Shown here piece after piece: positions 48,183 to 59,530 of a DNA stretch of 64,000 bases. Positions within the stretch are counted from its first letter, which is position 1. Every line of letters begins with the position of its first letter. Both the position numbers and the translations under genes were made by a program. The DNA lies in the NCBI RefSeq assembly GCF_002775205.1, contig NC_036457.1, forward strand, positions 3,284,475 to 3,348,474. The letters are read 5' to 3'. This DNA comes from Xiphophorus maculatus. Its lineage: Eukaryota > Chordata > Actinopteri > Cyprinodontiformes > Poeciliidae. Below the pieces are notes generated by a model. The model made no database searches, had not been told where the DNA came from, and was given only the letters and a program-made list of their open reading frames with translations.

Positions 48183-50159
48183 TTATTTAACAGAAGCAAA
48201 ACTTGGATCAAGGTGGCTTGGATCAGGTGATTCTCCTATTCTAACGGCGCTGTAAGTCACTGCTGCATCACTTCCCCAAACCTGTGATGAACACAGTGCA
48301 GCAAATAAATGATGGCATATGAACACAATTCCCCACAAATGAGAGATTTATATGAATATTCTGTGCAGCATCTTAAAATATAATTTTATATTCAGATACC
48401 TGATTGTTGTTCTTTGGGAGGTTAATTGAAGCATAAGAGATGGTTGCATCAGGTTCATCCTACACAAAGACAAGAACCTTAAATATCTGCTCGATATTAT
48501 AGTCATATATTAGGTGATTTCCAACATTTAGACATTTTCATTTCCATTTATTTAGACCAGTTCTTTTTAAAGTCTCTTCATGGGTGTTTTTGAACATGTA
48601 ATTTATTCCTAAAAGCTTGATAAAATTGAGAGACATTGTCCTCATGAAGCTGACATTTTGGGTAGTTAATGGAAAATAGTTTTGCTGTGGAAACTTACTG
48701 GATCCTGGTTCACTTCTGTAGCAGACTGAGGGGCTGCAGGGGGTGAGTTCACTCGTGTTTTATTTCCTTCAAAAAGCAAATGCAAAGACATCTTTTAGTA
48801 TTTATAGTAAACCTATTAATATTTTCAGTCGGATCTCCCCACCTTTATTTTTCTTCCTTTTCATGAAAAACCCAACAGCTAACAGCAAAGCTGCCAAAAC
48901 GACAACTATGACGATGTACAACCACCACATACCTAAAAATAGGAATAAACATTTGAACTTCATGCAGTTTTATAAATATGTGGTAAAAATAATACATGTA
49001 TTATTCATGCATTTATCATATAATCTTTAAAGACAAAATGCTTAATTCAAAAGTCAAGACAAAGAGAAAATGATGTGAAGAAAAATAGATTCGTGACTCA
49101 CCAGATGGTGGTTCTGCCTCATTGTCTTCAGGTCTTTTATTTTTCTTCTCTATTTTCAGGAATTTCATGACATTAAAACATGAAGGCCAAATTTATCAGC
49201 TCAACTGATCAAACTAAATTGACAAATTGAGATTTTCATATTGCATTAGTTTTCTCACCTGGAGTTTCAGCTCTGAAGGGAAACCGCTGCTGCTTTCTTC
49301 CTCCAGACTCTTCTACGGCACATTGCAGTGAATTATAACGGCCCGGCTCATAAACATAATGTAAACTCTTAAAGGTGACTTCAGCAGCACAAAGAGAGTA
49401 TTTTGTCTCTAGATTTGTATTATGTTTATCAATATTTTGACCTTGATAAAGCCACTTCACATTGTGTTTGCATGGATCATTTGGTATAACAGAACAATTT
49501 AGCGTCACCTCTTCATCATCTTTCTGTTCAGTAACTGTTGGAGGAAAACAAAGACCTGAGGTTAGCTGGTGACTGTGCTAAATACTTGGTTAGTATTTGG
49601 TAAAGGTTGAGAATATGTGCTCACTGTTAACCAGAGACAAAGCGACGGTGTGTATGAGCTCCATCTGCTCTTGAACTTGTTGGCAGTAATATGTCCCAAC
49701 GTCGGCAGCGCTGACCTTCTGAATTATCAGAGAGCAGTTTGATGAAACTCTCAGTCTGTCTGCTTTTTCTCTGGCAGCCTGAGTTTGATTAGGGTGACCA
49801 AACTTAACCAGAGTTAGTGCTGTTCCTTGTGATAATTTACTGAAGAGCCAGTGGATCCGTAAGCACTTAATCGGACCCATCATGTTTTCACAGGCCAACA
49901 CAACTTCATCCCCTCCTCTCACAATGACAGAAGAAGAACTTTGCTTTGTTACTGCAGAGAAAAGCAACAGAAGAAAAACAGCTAAAGTAGAAAACATGTC
50001 GACACAACAGGAAATGTAACAAGCTCACACAAATAACAAGAAAACTCACTTCATTTAGATAAAATACAAAAACATAAAGCAGTAGCAATAATCCTCACCT
50101 GTAAACTTTAGTGCCAGAATCAGACATAAAGACAGCTGAACTGATCTGAATTCAGTCAT
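48183..50159 (-). CDS. Two-Ig-domain receptor with two ITIMs (gene A)
   Basis: Eight minus-strand exons with consistent phases: 50159-50099, 49951-49625, 49534-49259, 49149-49102, 48932-48843, 48766-48699, 48459-48400, 48281-48183 (TAA); 342 aa. A signal peptide (LSLCLILALKF) leads into a V-type domain with VLACENM, HWLFS and DVGTYYC. A second Ig domain has VTLNCSV, CKHNVKWLY and LQCAVEE. A charged stalk follows, then one TM segment (WWLYIVIVVVLAALLLAVGF) and a tail. Two ITIM-like sites sit in separate exons: ISYASI and VTYSAV. ITIMs recruit SHP phosphatases, so an inhibitory leukocyte receptor is the likely role. The fourth exon's acceptor lacks a good pyrimidine tract, so that small exon is the least certain. 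I cannot name an orthologue; it looks like a fish-specific family. Confidence 0.85.
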
Positions 50160-52742
50160 TCTGTTTCTCGAACAGTTTGTCTTCTCTCTGCCTGAAGTGT
50201 CAGCAGATCTTTTGACAACTGCAGGCCAGTCGGCACTTCCTGAATTTAACGTTGTTCCTCCTTCGAACACTTATCTCTTCTTAAGATGCTTTTGTTTTTT
50301 CTCACCCTGTTATAAATTTAACTCTGATCTGAGGGGAGGTGACAAACATCTGAACAACACAAATTTAGATTTGTGTAAAGAAGGGAATGTCTGTCTTTTG
50401 CAACCTGTCTCTCTTCTTATATTCTTTATAGATTTAGTTTTTTTTTTTTTTTTACAAATTCACAACTAGCACAGTTATATCACTCGGTCGATTAATATCA
50501 GTCCAGAATGCAGCAGATTGTCTTTTAAAAGGAAAAAAAAAGTCAACGTCTGATGAACTCTGATGTTATTATAGCTGTTTACAATGGTACAGAGGCGTCG
50601 ACCTTTAACACACCAGCAGGGGGCGAACTTTGAGACGTCCAGGGATCAAAATTAAAATAATAAAAAAACTTCTTAGAGTAACTAACTACCCAAAAGTTAT
50701 AAACTGTTTTACCTCCTATGTGCAATAAAAGCTCTAAAACATTTAAACATCTGGTGAATGCTCAACTGTTTTAGTTTGGATTTAAATGCAGTATTAGATT
50801 TTAGTAGAATGTTTGAAAGTTTCTGTCTATTAAATTATGCTTTTGTTCTTATTTATTGTTATTTCTGTTTGATTTGGTTACTTTAGTTTGTATTGTTGTT
50901 CACAAGACTTTCAATCTCTTTGGGTAATCTTAGAAAATATGAAAATAGATGCATGTATGGTTGTGACATTAAAAACAACTTCAGCAGAATTAAACAACAA
51001 ACATGAACAACCAGGTAATTAAACTAATAATATACATTTTTTATACAGAAAGTGGTTTGATAAAATGTTTAAACTATGCAGGAAAAAAAACACAATAGCA
51101 AAAAAAAAAGTCAAAACAACAAATATTTGTGGTTAAATGATAACTTTATTGCTTGAATCCAAACACAGTTAGAGTACTTTATAGGACAGCAAAATTCAAC
51201 AGCAAAAGCTGATTATATTTTTGCAAGTATTAGCACATGAAATATGGATGCTACTTTAAGCTGACAACTCCTCATTCTGGACAAAAACAAACAAACTTCA
51301 GATTGATTAATTGTTTATTGATTCATTAAAAAAATCTATTTTCACTTTGAGAACGTCAGGATCTCGTTTTTTGGTTCTGTTGGGTTCTTCAGGTTATGAC
51401 CTCTACAGTCACATAGACGAGCTTCCATCAGAGTCCGGCTAGATTTAGCCTTAAAGGAGATGTAGTTTACAAAATTCACATCCTGCACATTTTTATACTT
51501 CCATTTGGGTTTCTACTGCTTCTAAAAACAAACCACTTTTTTAAAGTGGTTTAAAAAACACCCCGTTAGTTTTTGGCAATAGGTTTATGTTTTTTGGTGT
51601 CTGGAAATGATCCATTTCAAAAACCTCTGGAATGTAACTTCACAAATCAGCAAGCACTGCTCGTTACCTAGCAACCCCACCTAGCAACCCAATATAAGTT
51701 CCAGCATGTTTGGTCAGCTGATTTTACCTCGGTATTTGCTGTACAATGACTGCTGGAAAAGTTGTGCAGGAGGCTCCACTTCTGCTTTTCAAAGGCTTAC
51801 TGTTGTATAATTGCGCATTTGTTTGCAGCCATTTTCACGTTGAGTGTGAACATTGAGCTACTAGGTGTGGGCATTATAAATCCTGGGAGCTCGTTGGGAT
51901 GCCCCTGAAAACGACGGTGGATGTCTCTGGTGAGAGAGCGATCTGGGGTTCCTCACTGGTCCTGTTGCCACTGCGGCCCGATCTCAGATTACCAGTAGAC
52001 ATTGGCTGGATGGATGGGTTGTTGGTTTTGGCAAAGAAAACCAACAACCTAGTGCCGCATCCACTGGGGGGATGCTCATGCTGCCCCCCAGTGGAGAAGA
52101 TTACAACACTGACCTCAGGATCATCCTAAAAAAAGAGAGAAAAACTTCAGGACTTTCTATTCCCTTTTATATTCTTTTCAAAATTTGATTTCACTACATC
52201 AACTCTCCAGGTCTGTGAGTCCATTGAGTTTTCATTTTGTAGGTTTGTAGACATCAACCAATTAGCTCCAAGCTTTGGTTCAACACCTGTGTCCAAAATC
52301 TTGGATATACAAGTTGCATTTTGAGAAATTTGCTTTAATCCACGAATAATTAATAAATAAAAGATGTTGCTGCGGGGGATGAAGTGGGAAGGGGATGCTC
52401 ATGCCGCCCCCCACAAGATGCCGCCCATATCAGAAACCGCCACTGAGAGGTTTTCTTCTTAAACACTCTTTTCTGCTGTTTTATTTTACTATTTTGCAAG
52501 ATATCAGCCAATCCTGCCCCCTTGTGGAGAGTCAAGAGCATAAAACTGTCTCACAGGCCTCTTGTAATCAGGAAGTTAAGCACAAGACATGCAGGTTATT
52601 TTGTGTTTATTCTTAGTTATATATAGCCATATAGCTATATATTTATATATAGCTAAAATCCACAAACAGGTAAACTTGTGAATACTGGAATGCAAATATG
52701 CAGGGCTCTACTGTACATTGCGCTATAAACAGTTACACTCAC
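50160..52742. other. Intergenic between gene A and gene B
   Basis: The first ~110 bases are gene A's upstream region and are nearly identical to the sequence upstream of gene B. The rest is AT-rich. A possible decayed tail exon of gene B lies at 52125 and below (minus), reading DDPEV after a TTTTTTAG acceptor. Repeat-like hairpins occur at 52019-52094, with a related stretch at 52381-52430. Confidence 0.5.
52019..52094. repeat. Two adjacent perfect hairpins
   Basis: First: arms 52019-52029 and 52037-52047 (TTGTTGGTTTT / AAAACCAACAA), 7-base loop. Second: arms 52061-52071 and 52084-52094 (CCACTGGGGGG / CCCCCCAGTGG), 12-base loop. A related piece (GGGGATGCTCATGCCGCCCC) lies at 52391-52410. Confidence 0.85.
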
Positions 52743-53384
52743 CAGGTTTTCATCCACTGGTGTATTATTTCCTTCAAAGAGAAAAGGGAAAGCAGTACTT
52801 TAGTGTTCACAGTAAAAATACAAATGAATCTGGTTTCAGCTGAATCTTCATACCTTTGTTTTTCTTTGTCTTTATGGGAAGACTGACAGACAACAGGAAA
52901 GCTGCTAAAGCAGCTTCAATGACGTACAACCACCACATACCTAAAAATAGGAATAAACATTAGCTTTATGTTTACTGTCTGGTGACTAAAAATAAGGCAC
53001 ATACAACAATCTAATATCCAGTGATACAAATAACACATTTAGTATTCATGCATCCATCATAAAAGATTTGAAGCCAAAATTCTGAAAAGTATTTCCTGAC
53101 TCACCAGATGGTTGTTCTGCCTCAATGTTTTCATCTCCTCCTCTCATAATGACAGAAGAAGAACTTTGCTTTGTTACTGCAGAGAAAAGCAACAGCAGAA
53201 AAACAGCTAAAGTAGAAAACATGTCGACACAACAGGAAATGTAACCAGCTCACACATATAACAAGAAAACTCACTTCATTTAGATAAAATACAAAGACAT
53301 AAAGCAGTAACAATAATCCTCACCTGTAAACTTTAGTGCCAGAATCAGACATAAAGACAGTTGAACTGATCTGAATTCAGTCAT
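52743..53384 (-). CDS. Ig-less tandem duplicate of gene A (gene B): signal peptide, stalk, TM
   Basis: Minus-strand exons 53384-53324, 53176-53105, 52940-52854, 52771-52743, all in phase with each other. The signal-peptide exon encodes the same protein sequence as gene A's. The second exon starts like gene A's V exon (VTKQSSSSVI.RGGDE), then jumps directly to the end of gene A's stalk exon (EAEQPSG). The V domain core and the entire second Ig exon have been deleted with the frame kept. The TM exon (WWLYVIEAALAAFLLSV) and a short NNTPVDEN exon follow. No clear ITIM exon is found; a candidate at 52125 has lost the tyrosine. The product would be a small membrane protein, or this is a recent pseudogene. 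Upstream sequence is close to identical to gene A's, so the duplication is young. Confidence 0.65.
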
Positions 53385-54664
53385 TCTGTTTCTCGAACAG
53401 TTTGTCTTCTCTCTGCCTGAAGTGTCAGGTCATTTCCGCTGAACTGCAGCCCTCTTAGCATTTCCTGAGTCTATAGATAATTTCCTTTTCAGTAAAGTTG
53501 TTCCTCTCCAGTAATTCACACATCACAACCGTCTGTGTGTCATTTCTTTCTCACCCTGGTGTAAATTTAACTCAGATCACAGACAGGTTGACCTGTTGCA
53601 GAAAATCCAGCCTCACATCCTTCATTTTCCCCTCATCCCTAACTGGGGTTCAGATTTTATAGACAGTTTTAAATTAAAACCTGTTATTCAATTACTCTTT
53701 TTTTACATTTTACCAGATGCCAACCTATATCGCCCCCTTGTGGACAGAGAAAATTTTAACAGCTTCCCAAGTCTCGTGTTTGGTAAATTATATTAAAGTT
53801 ATGAAAGCTAAACACAAACTTCACCAAACCAGTTTAATTTGTGTTCATGCTATAGTTAGAAATCTGTCTGCCACACTAAAGGCTGATGTGGGCTGGTACT
53901 GGTTTACATTCTGTCTGCTTTCTGTCGATATTTTGTAGAAATCATTACATCTTGACCAGATCTGCAGCAAACTCACATGTATGAAAGGAAAACATGTTAA
54001 ATTTACAAGGAGATTTTATCAGATTAAAAGGCTGCATTTGAAAATGTTGCAGCTCACCTCCACCTTAAATAATAGAACCAAAAGTATGTATTAAAACGTC
54101 ATCAGGCTGATATAGGTTTTAAAAATAAAAAGACAATTTTATCACTTTTAAAAAAGGAATGATTTAATTAAACAATAATAAATAAATAAATAAAAATACA
54201 AGGTCATGCTGACTCATGGAAGGCTTTCTTAAAACCAGAGTTACAAATAGATTCTTTTAAAAGGAACAGTAAGAGAAGCAAACACAGCACAGGCTTTGCT
54301 TTAAATATGAAATATTACAAAAGATAACATACGCATTACAAATGAAATCTCTGCAGAAACATGTAAACTGCTGGGTTTTACAGTCATGCAAACTTAGGTA
54401 AAGGCCAATATAATTATAAACTAAGTTGTGCTGTTGATGTCTTATTTCCTGTCCTGATGGTTTGCATTGAGTTTTGGTAAAATACTAGATCAATAGTATT
54501 TTACTACTGAGCTATGTCAAATCTATAAAACAAAATTATTTATCAAGAAATTATTTACAGAAGCAGCTATGCATAAACCCCCCCAAAAAACTATTGCAAA
54601 AGGAGAAGGAAAATCTTGAATACATTAGAAAACATAAATAATGGAATGTTTTTATCAACTTTTC
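53385..54664. other. Intergenic between gene B and the TM/tail fragment
   Basis: First ~60 bases match gene A's upstream region. The rest is AT-rich and holds no exon I can support. Confidence 0.5.
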
Positions 54665-55545
54665 TCAGACTTGATGTTCATGTTGAACACTGAAGTTGGC
54701 AGAGGAAGCAGGACTTTTGAAGTTCATATAATCTGGACAATCGTCCTCATTATGACTCGTCTGTGGAAACACATTAAAGTGTGAATTTATATTTATCATA
54801 ATCACAAAACTCAAGTATTAATAACACCTAACACAGGGCACATCCTGAAGGAAAATAATAATTCCAACCTTTTGTGCATTTTATTTAAATCTATCAAATT
54901 ATTGTTTTGGCCCTTGAGGGCTCCTATAGAACTTATTTTGAGTTAATTGACTTAAATGTTCCTATAGATGCAGGATATTCCAGAAAAGATGTTACCATAT
55001 CCAACAGATTGATTGTTTTCTTTCACATCCTGCTGTCAGTCTGCAAGATCATATAATTTTTTTATTCATTCATTTAAATTTCTTCGTCTGTTGTGTCTTG
55101 TTTATGTAATTTATATTTTCATTCCCATATCTTATGGCACATTCCATCCATAATCCTGCATTTGAAAAAGTAAATGAAAAGAAAACTGAGGAGAATGATA
55201 AATAACGATAAGATAAACCGATTCAACATCTGAGTGGTTTACTGTTTGTCTTGATTCTGAGTTTAAAACCTGCACAAGAAGAAGAAAAAGTGTAAATTGC
55301 ATGAAAAGCCATGAAAACAAAATTTGGCAGTTTTCCTAATGAAACTCATAGATTTGTCAGTCACTTTGTTTTTTTCCTATGAAACATAACACAAATGCAT
55401 ATTCAATAATTACATTCAGTTTGTTTACATTTTTAAAGTTGTTTTTACTTTTGTTACCTTGAGACCTGAAGAAAAGAAATGCAATGAACGTAACCAGAAT
55501 TAGTTCAGCCAGATGCAAAAGATGTAAAAGAAAGACGATGTAATC
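54665..55545 (-). pseudogene. TM and tail fragment of another receptor (gene D)
   Basis: Three minus-strand pieces. About 55545-55458 encodes a hydrophobic stretch (DYIVFLLHLLHLAELILVTF, then RSQ) with a good donor GTAAC. 55257-55228 would add ESRQTVNHSD. 54760-54665 (TGA) encodes a 31-residue tail with DCPDYMNFKSP. YMNF is a potential phosphotyrosine site of the YxN (Grb2-type) kind. No signal or Ig exon is found upstream. The TM piece has an in-frame stop just before it and no acceptor between, so it is probably a decayed or truncated gene. The middle exon has a weak donor (GTTGAA). Confidence 0.45.
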
Positions 55546-56433
55546 CAGAGCGGAGCACCGACACGGCAGAGAAAGGTTTTAATAACAGCAACATTTCTGG
55601 CCAAAAATGACACTTAAAGAAAAATACCTAGAAAGTACCACATTAAAATTTAGCATTACATATAAACAAAGAAGCAATAAAACGGTTGGTTAAATCAAAT
55701 AAAAAAGCTAAAAATCTAGAAAATAAAGCAATGAAATGAAAAAAGGAGAATTATTTTAATAAGCTAATGAATCTGTGGGTTTGCTTATTTTTCACTTCCT
55801 CTCATCACCACTAGATGTCCTCGTCCTTTCAGCACCAGTTACTCATTAGTTTAAACATTCAGTTTTCAGTTACTAGAAGAAAAATTATTTAGTAATCAAG
55901 TGAATTTCGTTGCCAGAGTCCCAGACAACTGAAGTTTGTGGAAGCCATATTAGGTAATTCTGTTATTTATCTTTTTTAGTGACTTATTTACTCGTTATTT
56001 AAAGTTTCTGCATTTTCTTTGTCATGAGGTTTGATATTTTTGTGTTTGGAGTTTTGTGTCCACCATATTGGTGATTTATTTGAACACTTCTGGCACATTG
56101 GATTTATATAACTTCCATATACAGCACAATGTTCCTACTTGTATAATTTGTATTACTTTACATACTTAATAAGTTAATAAATAAACCGTCAGACTTAAGC
56201 ACTAAATCAGATCAATACAGAAAACACATCATGTTGCTGAATTATTTGTTTTTCTGAATTAATAACCTGGACATCATAATCAAGATACATGTGATTATGA
56301 TATGAAGCCTGACTTTCACACCAACTACTCAACTGAAATAAATCACACCAGCATCCAGTTAATATCTTAATAACAGTTTAACTTCATGATAAATAAGGTT
56401 TTGTTTTCAGAAGCAAAATATTTCATTTCTTGT
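55546..56433. other. Intergenic between gene D fragment and gene C
   Basis: AT-rich, no exon supported. Minus-strand AATAAA at 56080-56075 is a candidate poly(A) signal for gene C. Confidence 0.45.
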
Positions 56434-59400
56434 TCATGTGATTTGCTGATGGTTTGCGTTGAGGCTGTCAGGATCACAGGAACCTGCAGGAGAATCGACC
56501 TTCACACAGCTGTAGGTCACAGAGTCGCCTGGCTTCTCATCATCCTTAACGAGAGCACAGAGCAGAAATTAAATCTGATTTTATCAATGTGTCAATGTGA
56601 GCCTAAAAATAAAGACAAGGAAAAAAGAAAAGGACAAAAATAACTCATCCCTGAAGAATTACTTTATTGTGGGTTTTTGTGAAAAAACCTGAAATTTCAA
56701 AATGTTCTAACATCACGCAGGAAAGTGAGTAACAGCCTTCTTCATATTTACTGAACATGAAGCAAGACATCAAATTCACAAAAGTTCAGGCCAGCAGCAG
56801 TTCTGCTTTTCAGCTCCTGATTTCATCATAGAGCTTAACAGAAGGAAACTTACCCAAGTTTTACTTTTTGCCTTTTCTGTGTGGCAAATGGTGGCGTAGA
56901 GAACTTCATCTTCAGGGTCAGCCTACACAAAAAGAAAAACTTTTACTAACTGACACAAAGATTCACAAGACAACAAAAACGACCCGGAGATTTCCTTTTA
57001 GTTGACTAAAGTGTTTAGTTTCTGCAGGTCACAGAGTGCAGGATATATCCATATTCTAACAGATCCAGAAAAAAATTACGAACAACTTACAGATATTATC
57101 CTCCTGCAGAGGTGACTAATCTTGTGTAAATAAAATTCCTGCAAAACCAAAAATCCATCAGTCTAAATAAAACAGAAACAACTCTGATGGATTTGAAACT
57201 GTGACACTTTCTTCACTTCTGTTTATTCTCCTTTCTTCCTTGGGTCACAAAGAAAGTCTTAAAATGTGTTTAGTTGATTAAGAAAATGAATAAAGTACAT
57301 TATATTGTAAAATGTAATGCCAACATTTTTCTGAAACAAACTCTCACAGTTTGGTGAAACCACAAAGCTCAATTTGTGGTTTCAAAACTCTCAAAATCTT
57401 CCGTTATACATTTGTGAAGTTCTTTTAAAGAGATGCTACAGAAACTTTTAGAGTGACCTCAGTGCCCTGAAGTTAGTTCCTCCTCCCCCACCTGTTGCTA
57501 CATTCTGCTGGTGTGTCACCTTTTCCTTTATTACAGAAACAGAAATATTTCTGTTTGGAACCTATTCTAGCTGTGAAAAACAAAAAACAAAGCGAGTTCT
57601 GGTGTGGAAAGCAGAGGAACATCATCTTTCAGCCTTAATAAAGTAACAATGTTTTCAAAATGTAACTGGGAAGCTGCAAGCAGCATGTCTGCTAATATGA
57701 TTCCCTTCCATTTTAAATGTGAATTTTCACATATTTCCAGTTTCAAACTTTAGATTTTTCTTCAAAAACACTCATGTAAAACTTATGACAGAAAAGTTAG
57801 ATAAAGTTATTATGTAATCTTCAATATGCCATATAATCTTCAGCATAATTCCTAAAGCAACACTTTAGTTTGAAAACATACAGGATTGAACCATTTCAGT
57901 CCTGCTGATATTGAATGTGTTTGCAGGTTTGGTTGTGCACAGCAATGCTGAGGCGAACAGAAGAGACACTACGGTGGCCAAATGTGGCCAAAAACCTTTA
58001 GATCACTGCTGTAATAAGCCGTTTGTGTAAGAATGACGGATTTACTGCAGTGAAATTCCCACCAGTGGGCTGAGAAAGGGAGGCTGGAGCTCAGGGAAAC
58101 ATGCTCACCATGTTTGGACCGTTTCCAGGACTAGACAGAACCACAGCAGAGTTCAGGCTTTGCTCCTGTCAAAGTGCAAAGAAAAGGCAGCTTAAATCTC
58201 CACACAATGAACAATGTGAACTGGGCAGAAAAATTCAAAATGAAATGAATAAACTCACCACATCCTGAAGAATTATCAATCTTTCCTCTAAAAATGCATA
58301 AAGGTTTTCATTTTAGCTCCAACAAACAACTTTCTGAGAACAATTCAGTTCATTTAAAGCCAAAGTTTTTTCTCACCTTCCCTTCGTTTCCACAGAGTGA
58401 TCACTAGAACAGTTACTATCAATGCTACTGAACCAAGAGACACGACAACGTATAACCACAAATCTGCAAACAAACGAAAACAATAATCTTAAAAGCACAA
58501 CTTAAACATGCAATCATGTTTTTTACTCATGCATTTGATCAGGAACAGAAAAGCATTTGCAGCATAAAGTGTAACATAACAGAGATGCGTTACTTAATGG
58601 GGTTGTTGAAGCGTTTTTCAATGCAGGCTCTGTTTCATTAGCTTTTCTTCCTTCTGCACTTGTCATGTTTACATCATTTCCTGTTAAATTTAAACGTGTT
58701 ATTGTTGTTTGCTATATTTATGTGCATTTTCTCATCTCCTCACAGCTCCCTGTAACTCACCGGCTGTCTGAGGGCTGAGGGGAAACAGCTGGTCTCTTTC
58801 TGTGGAATCAGCCTTCACTTTGCAGGAAATCATCTCTCGATATTTCGGTTTGTTCTTGAGGAAACTTTCAGGAATAACCGCAGTAACTGAACATCCGGAT
58901 GTCTTCATGATCATGGTATCGTTCACAGCTCCCCCCTCATACATCCACTCCACCGTGTGTTTGCACGTTTCCTTTGCTGCGACGAAGCAGGAAAACGTCA
59001 CCTGGTCGCCCTCTTTCTTCTCCGTCACTGGTGAATATAACGAATGATTTTTACATTAATTCCCGAGGTTTAAATGTTAAAATGATAAAATACTTTAAAA
59101 AACTTACTTGTTAAAAGAAACAGATGAGCATGAGCATCTTGATTATGATTGATATGTGAAGTTCTGCAGGTGTAGAAACCAACATCCTCATGTGAGACAT
59201 TCTTTATGACCAGAGAGCAATCAGCCGCCACCTCCAATCTTTCCGTTTTTCCAGACACTTGTCTGTCTGTAGAGACGGTAACTGATGCATCTGGTGAATT
59301 ACTGAACAGCCAGTTAGTTTTTTCACATGTATCCTGTTCATCTCTCATGTTATCACAAGGCAGAGTGACATCATCTCCATCTCGGACAACAAATCTGGGT

Positions 59401-59530
59401 GAAAACGTTCCTCTGATTTCTGTTGAAAAGAAAAAAATTATAAATTCTAATTAGAATTAATTAATAGAGAATTTCTTGTTTTCTTACCTGTAAGCTGCAG
59501 AACCAGAACCAGAACCAGAATTACAAACAT
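56434..59530 (-). CDS. Two-Ig-domain receptor with two ITIMs (gene C)
   Basis: Nine minus-strand exons with consistent phases: 59530-59488, 59419-59108, 59027-58761, 58680-58594, 58463-58377, 58287-58259, 58165-58109, 56922-56854, 56544-56434 (TGA); 353 aa. The ATG at 59530 opens a short hydrophobic leader (MFVILVLVLVLQL); an in-frame ATG 54 bases upstream is less likely. The V domain has VTLPCDN, NWLFS and DVGFYTC. The second domain has VTFSCFV, CKHTVEWMY and ISCKVKA. The stalk has NMT, NET and NAST sequons. One TM (LWLYVVVSLGSVALIVTVLV) ends in WKRRE. The tail carries two ITIM-like sites in the last two exons: VLYATI and VTYSCV. It is the same family as gene A but diverged; an inhibitory immune receptor is likely. 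No orthologue named. Confidence 0.88.

Noticed and set aside
51899-52129. 76-aa plus-strand frame in the Ig cluster
   Set aside because: Runs across two perfect hairpins and a repeat, with no homology or splice context.
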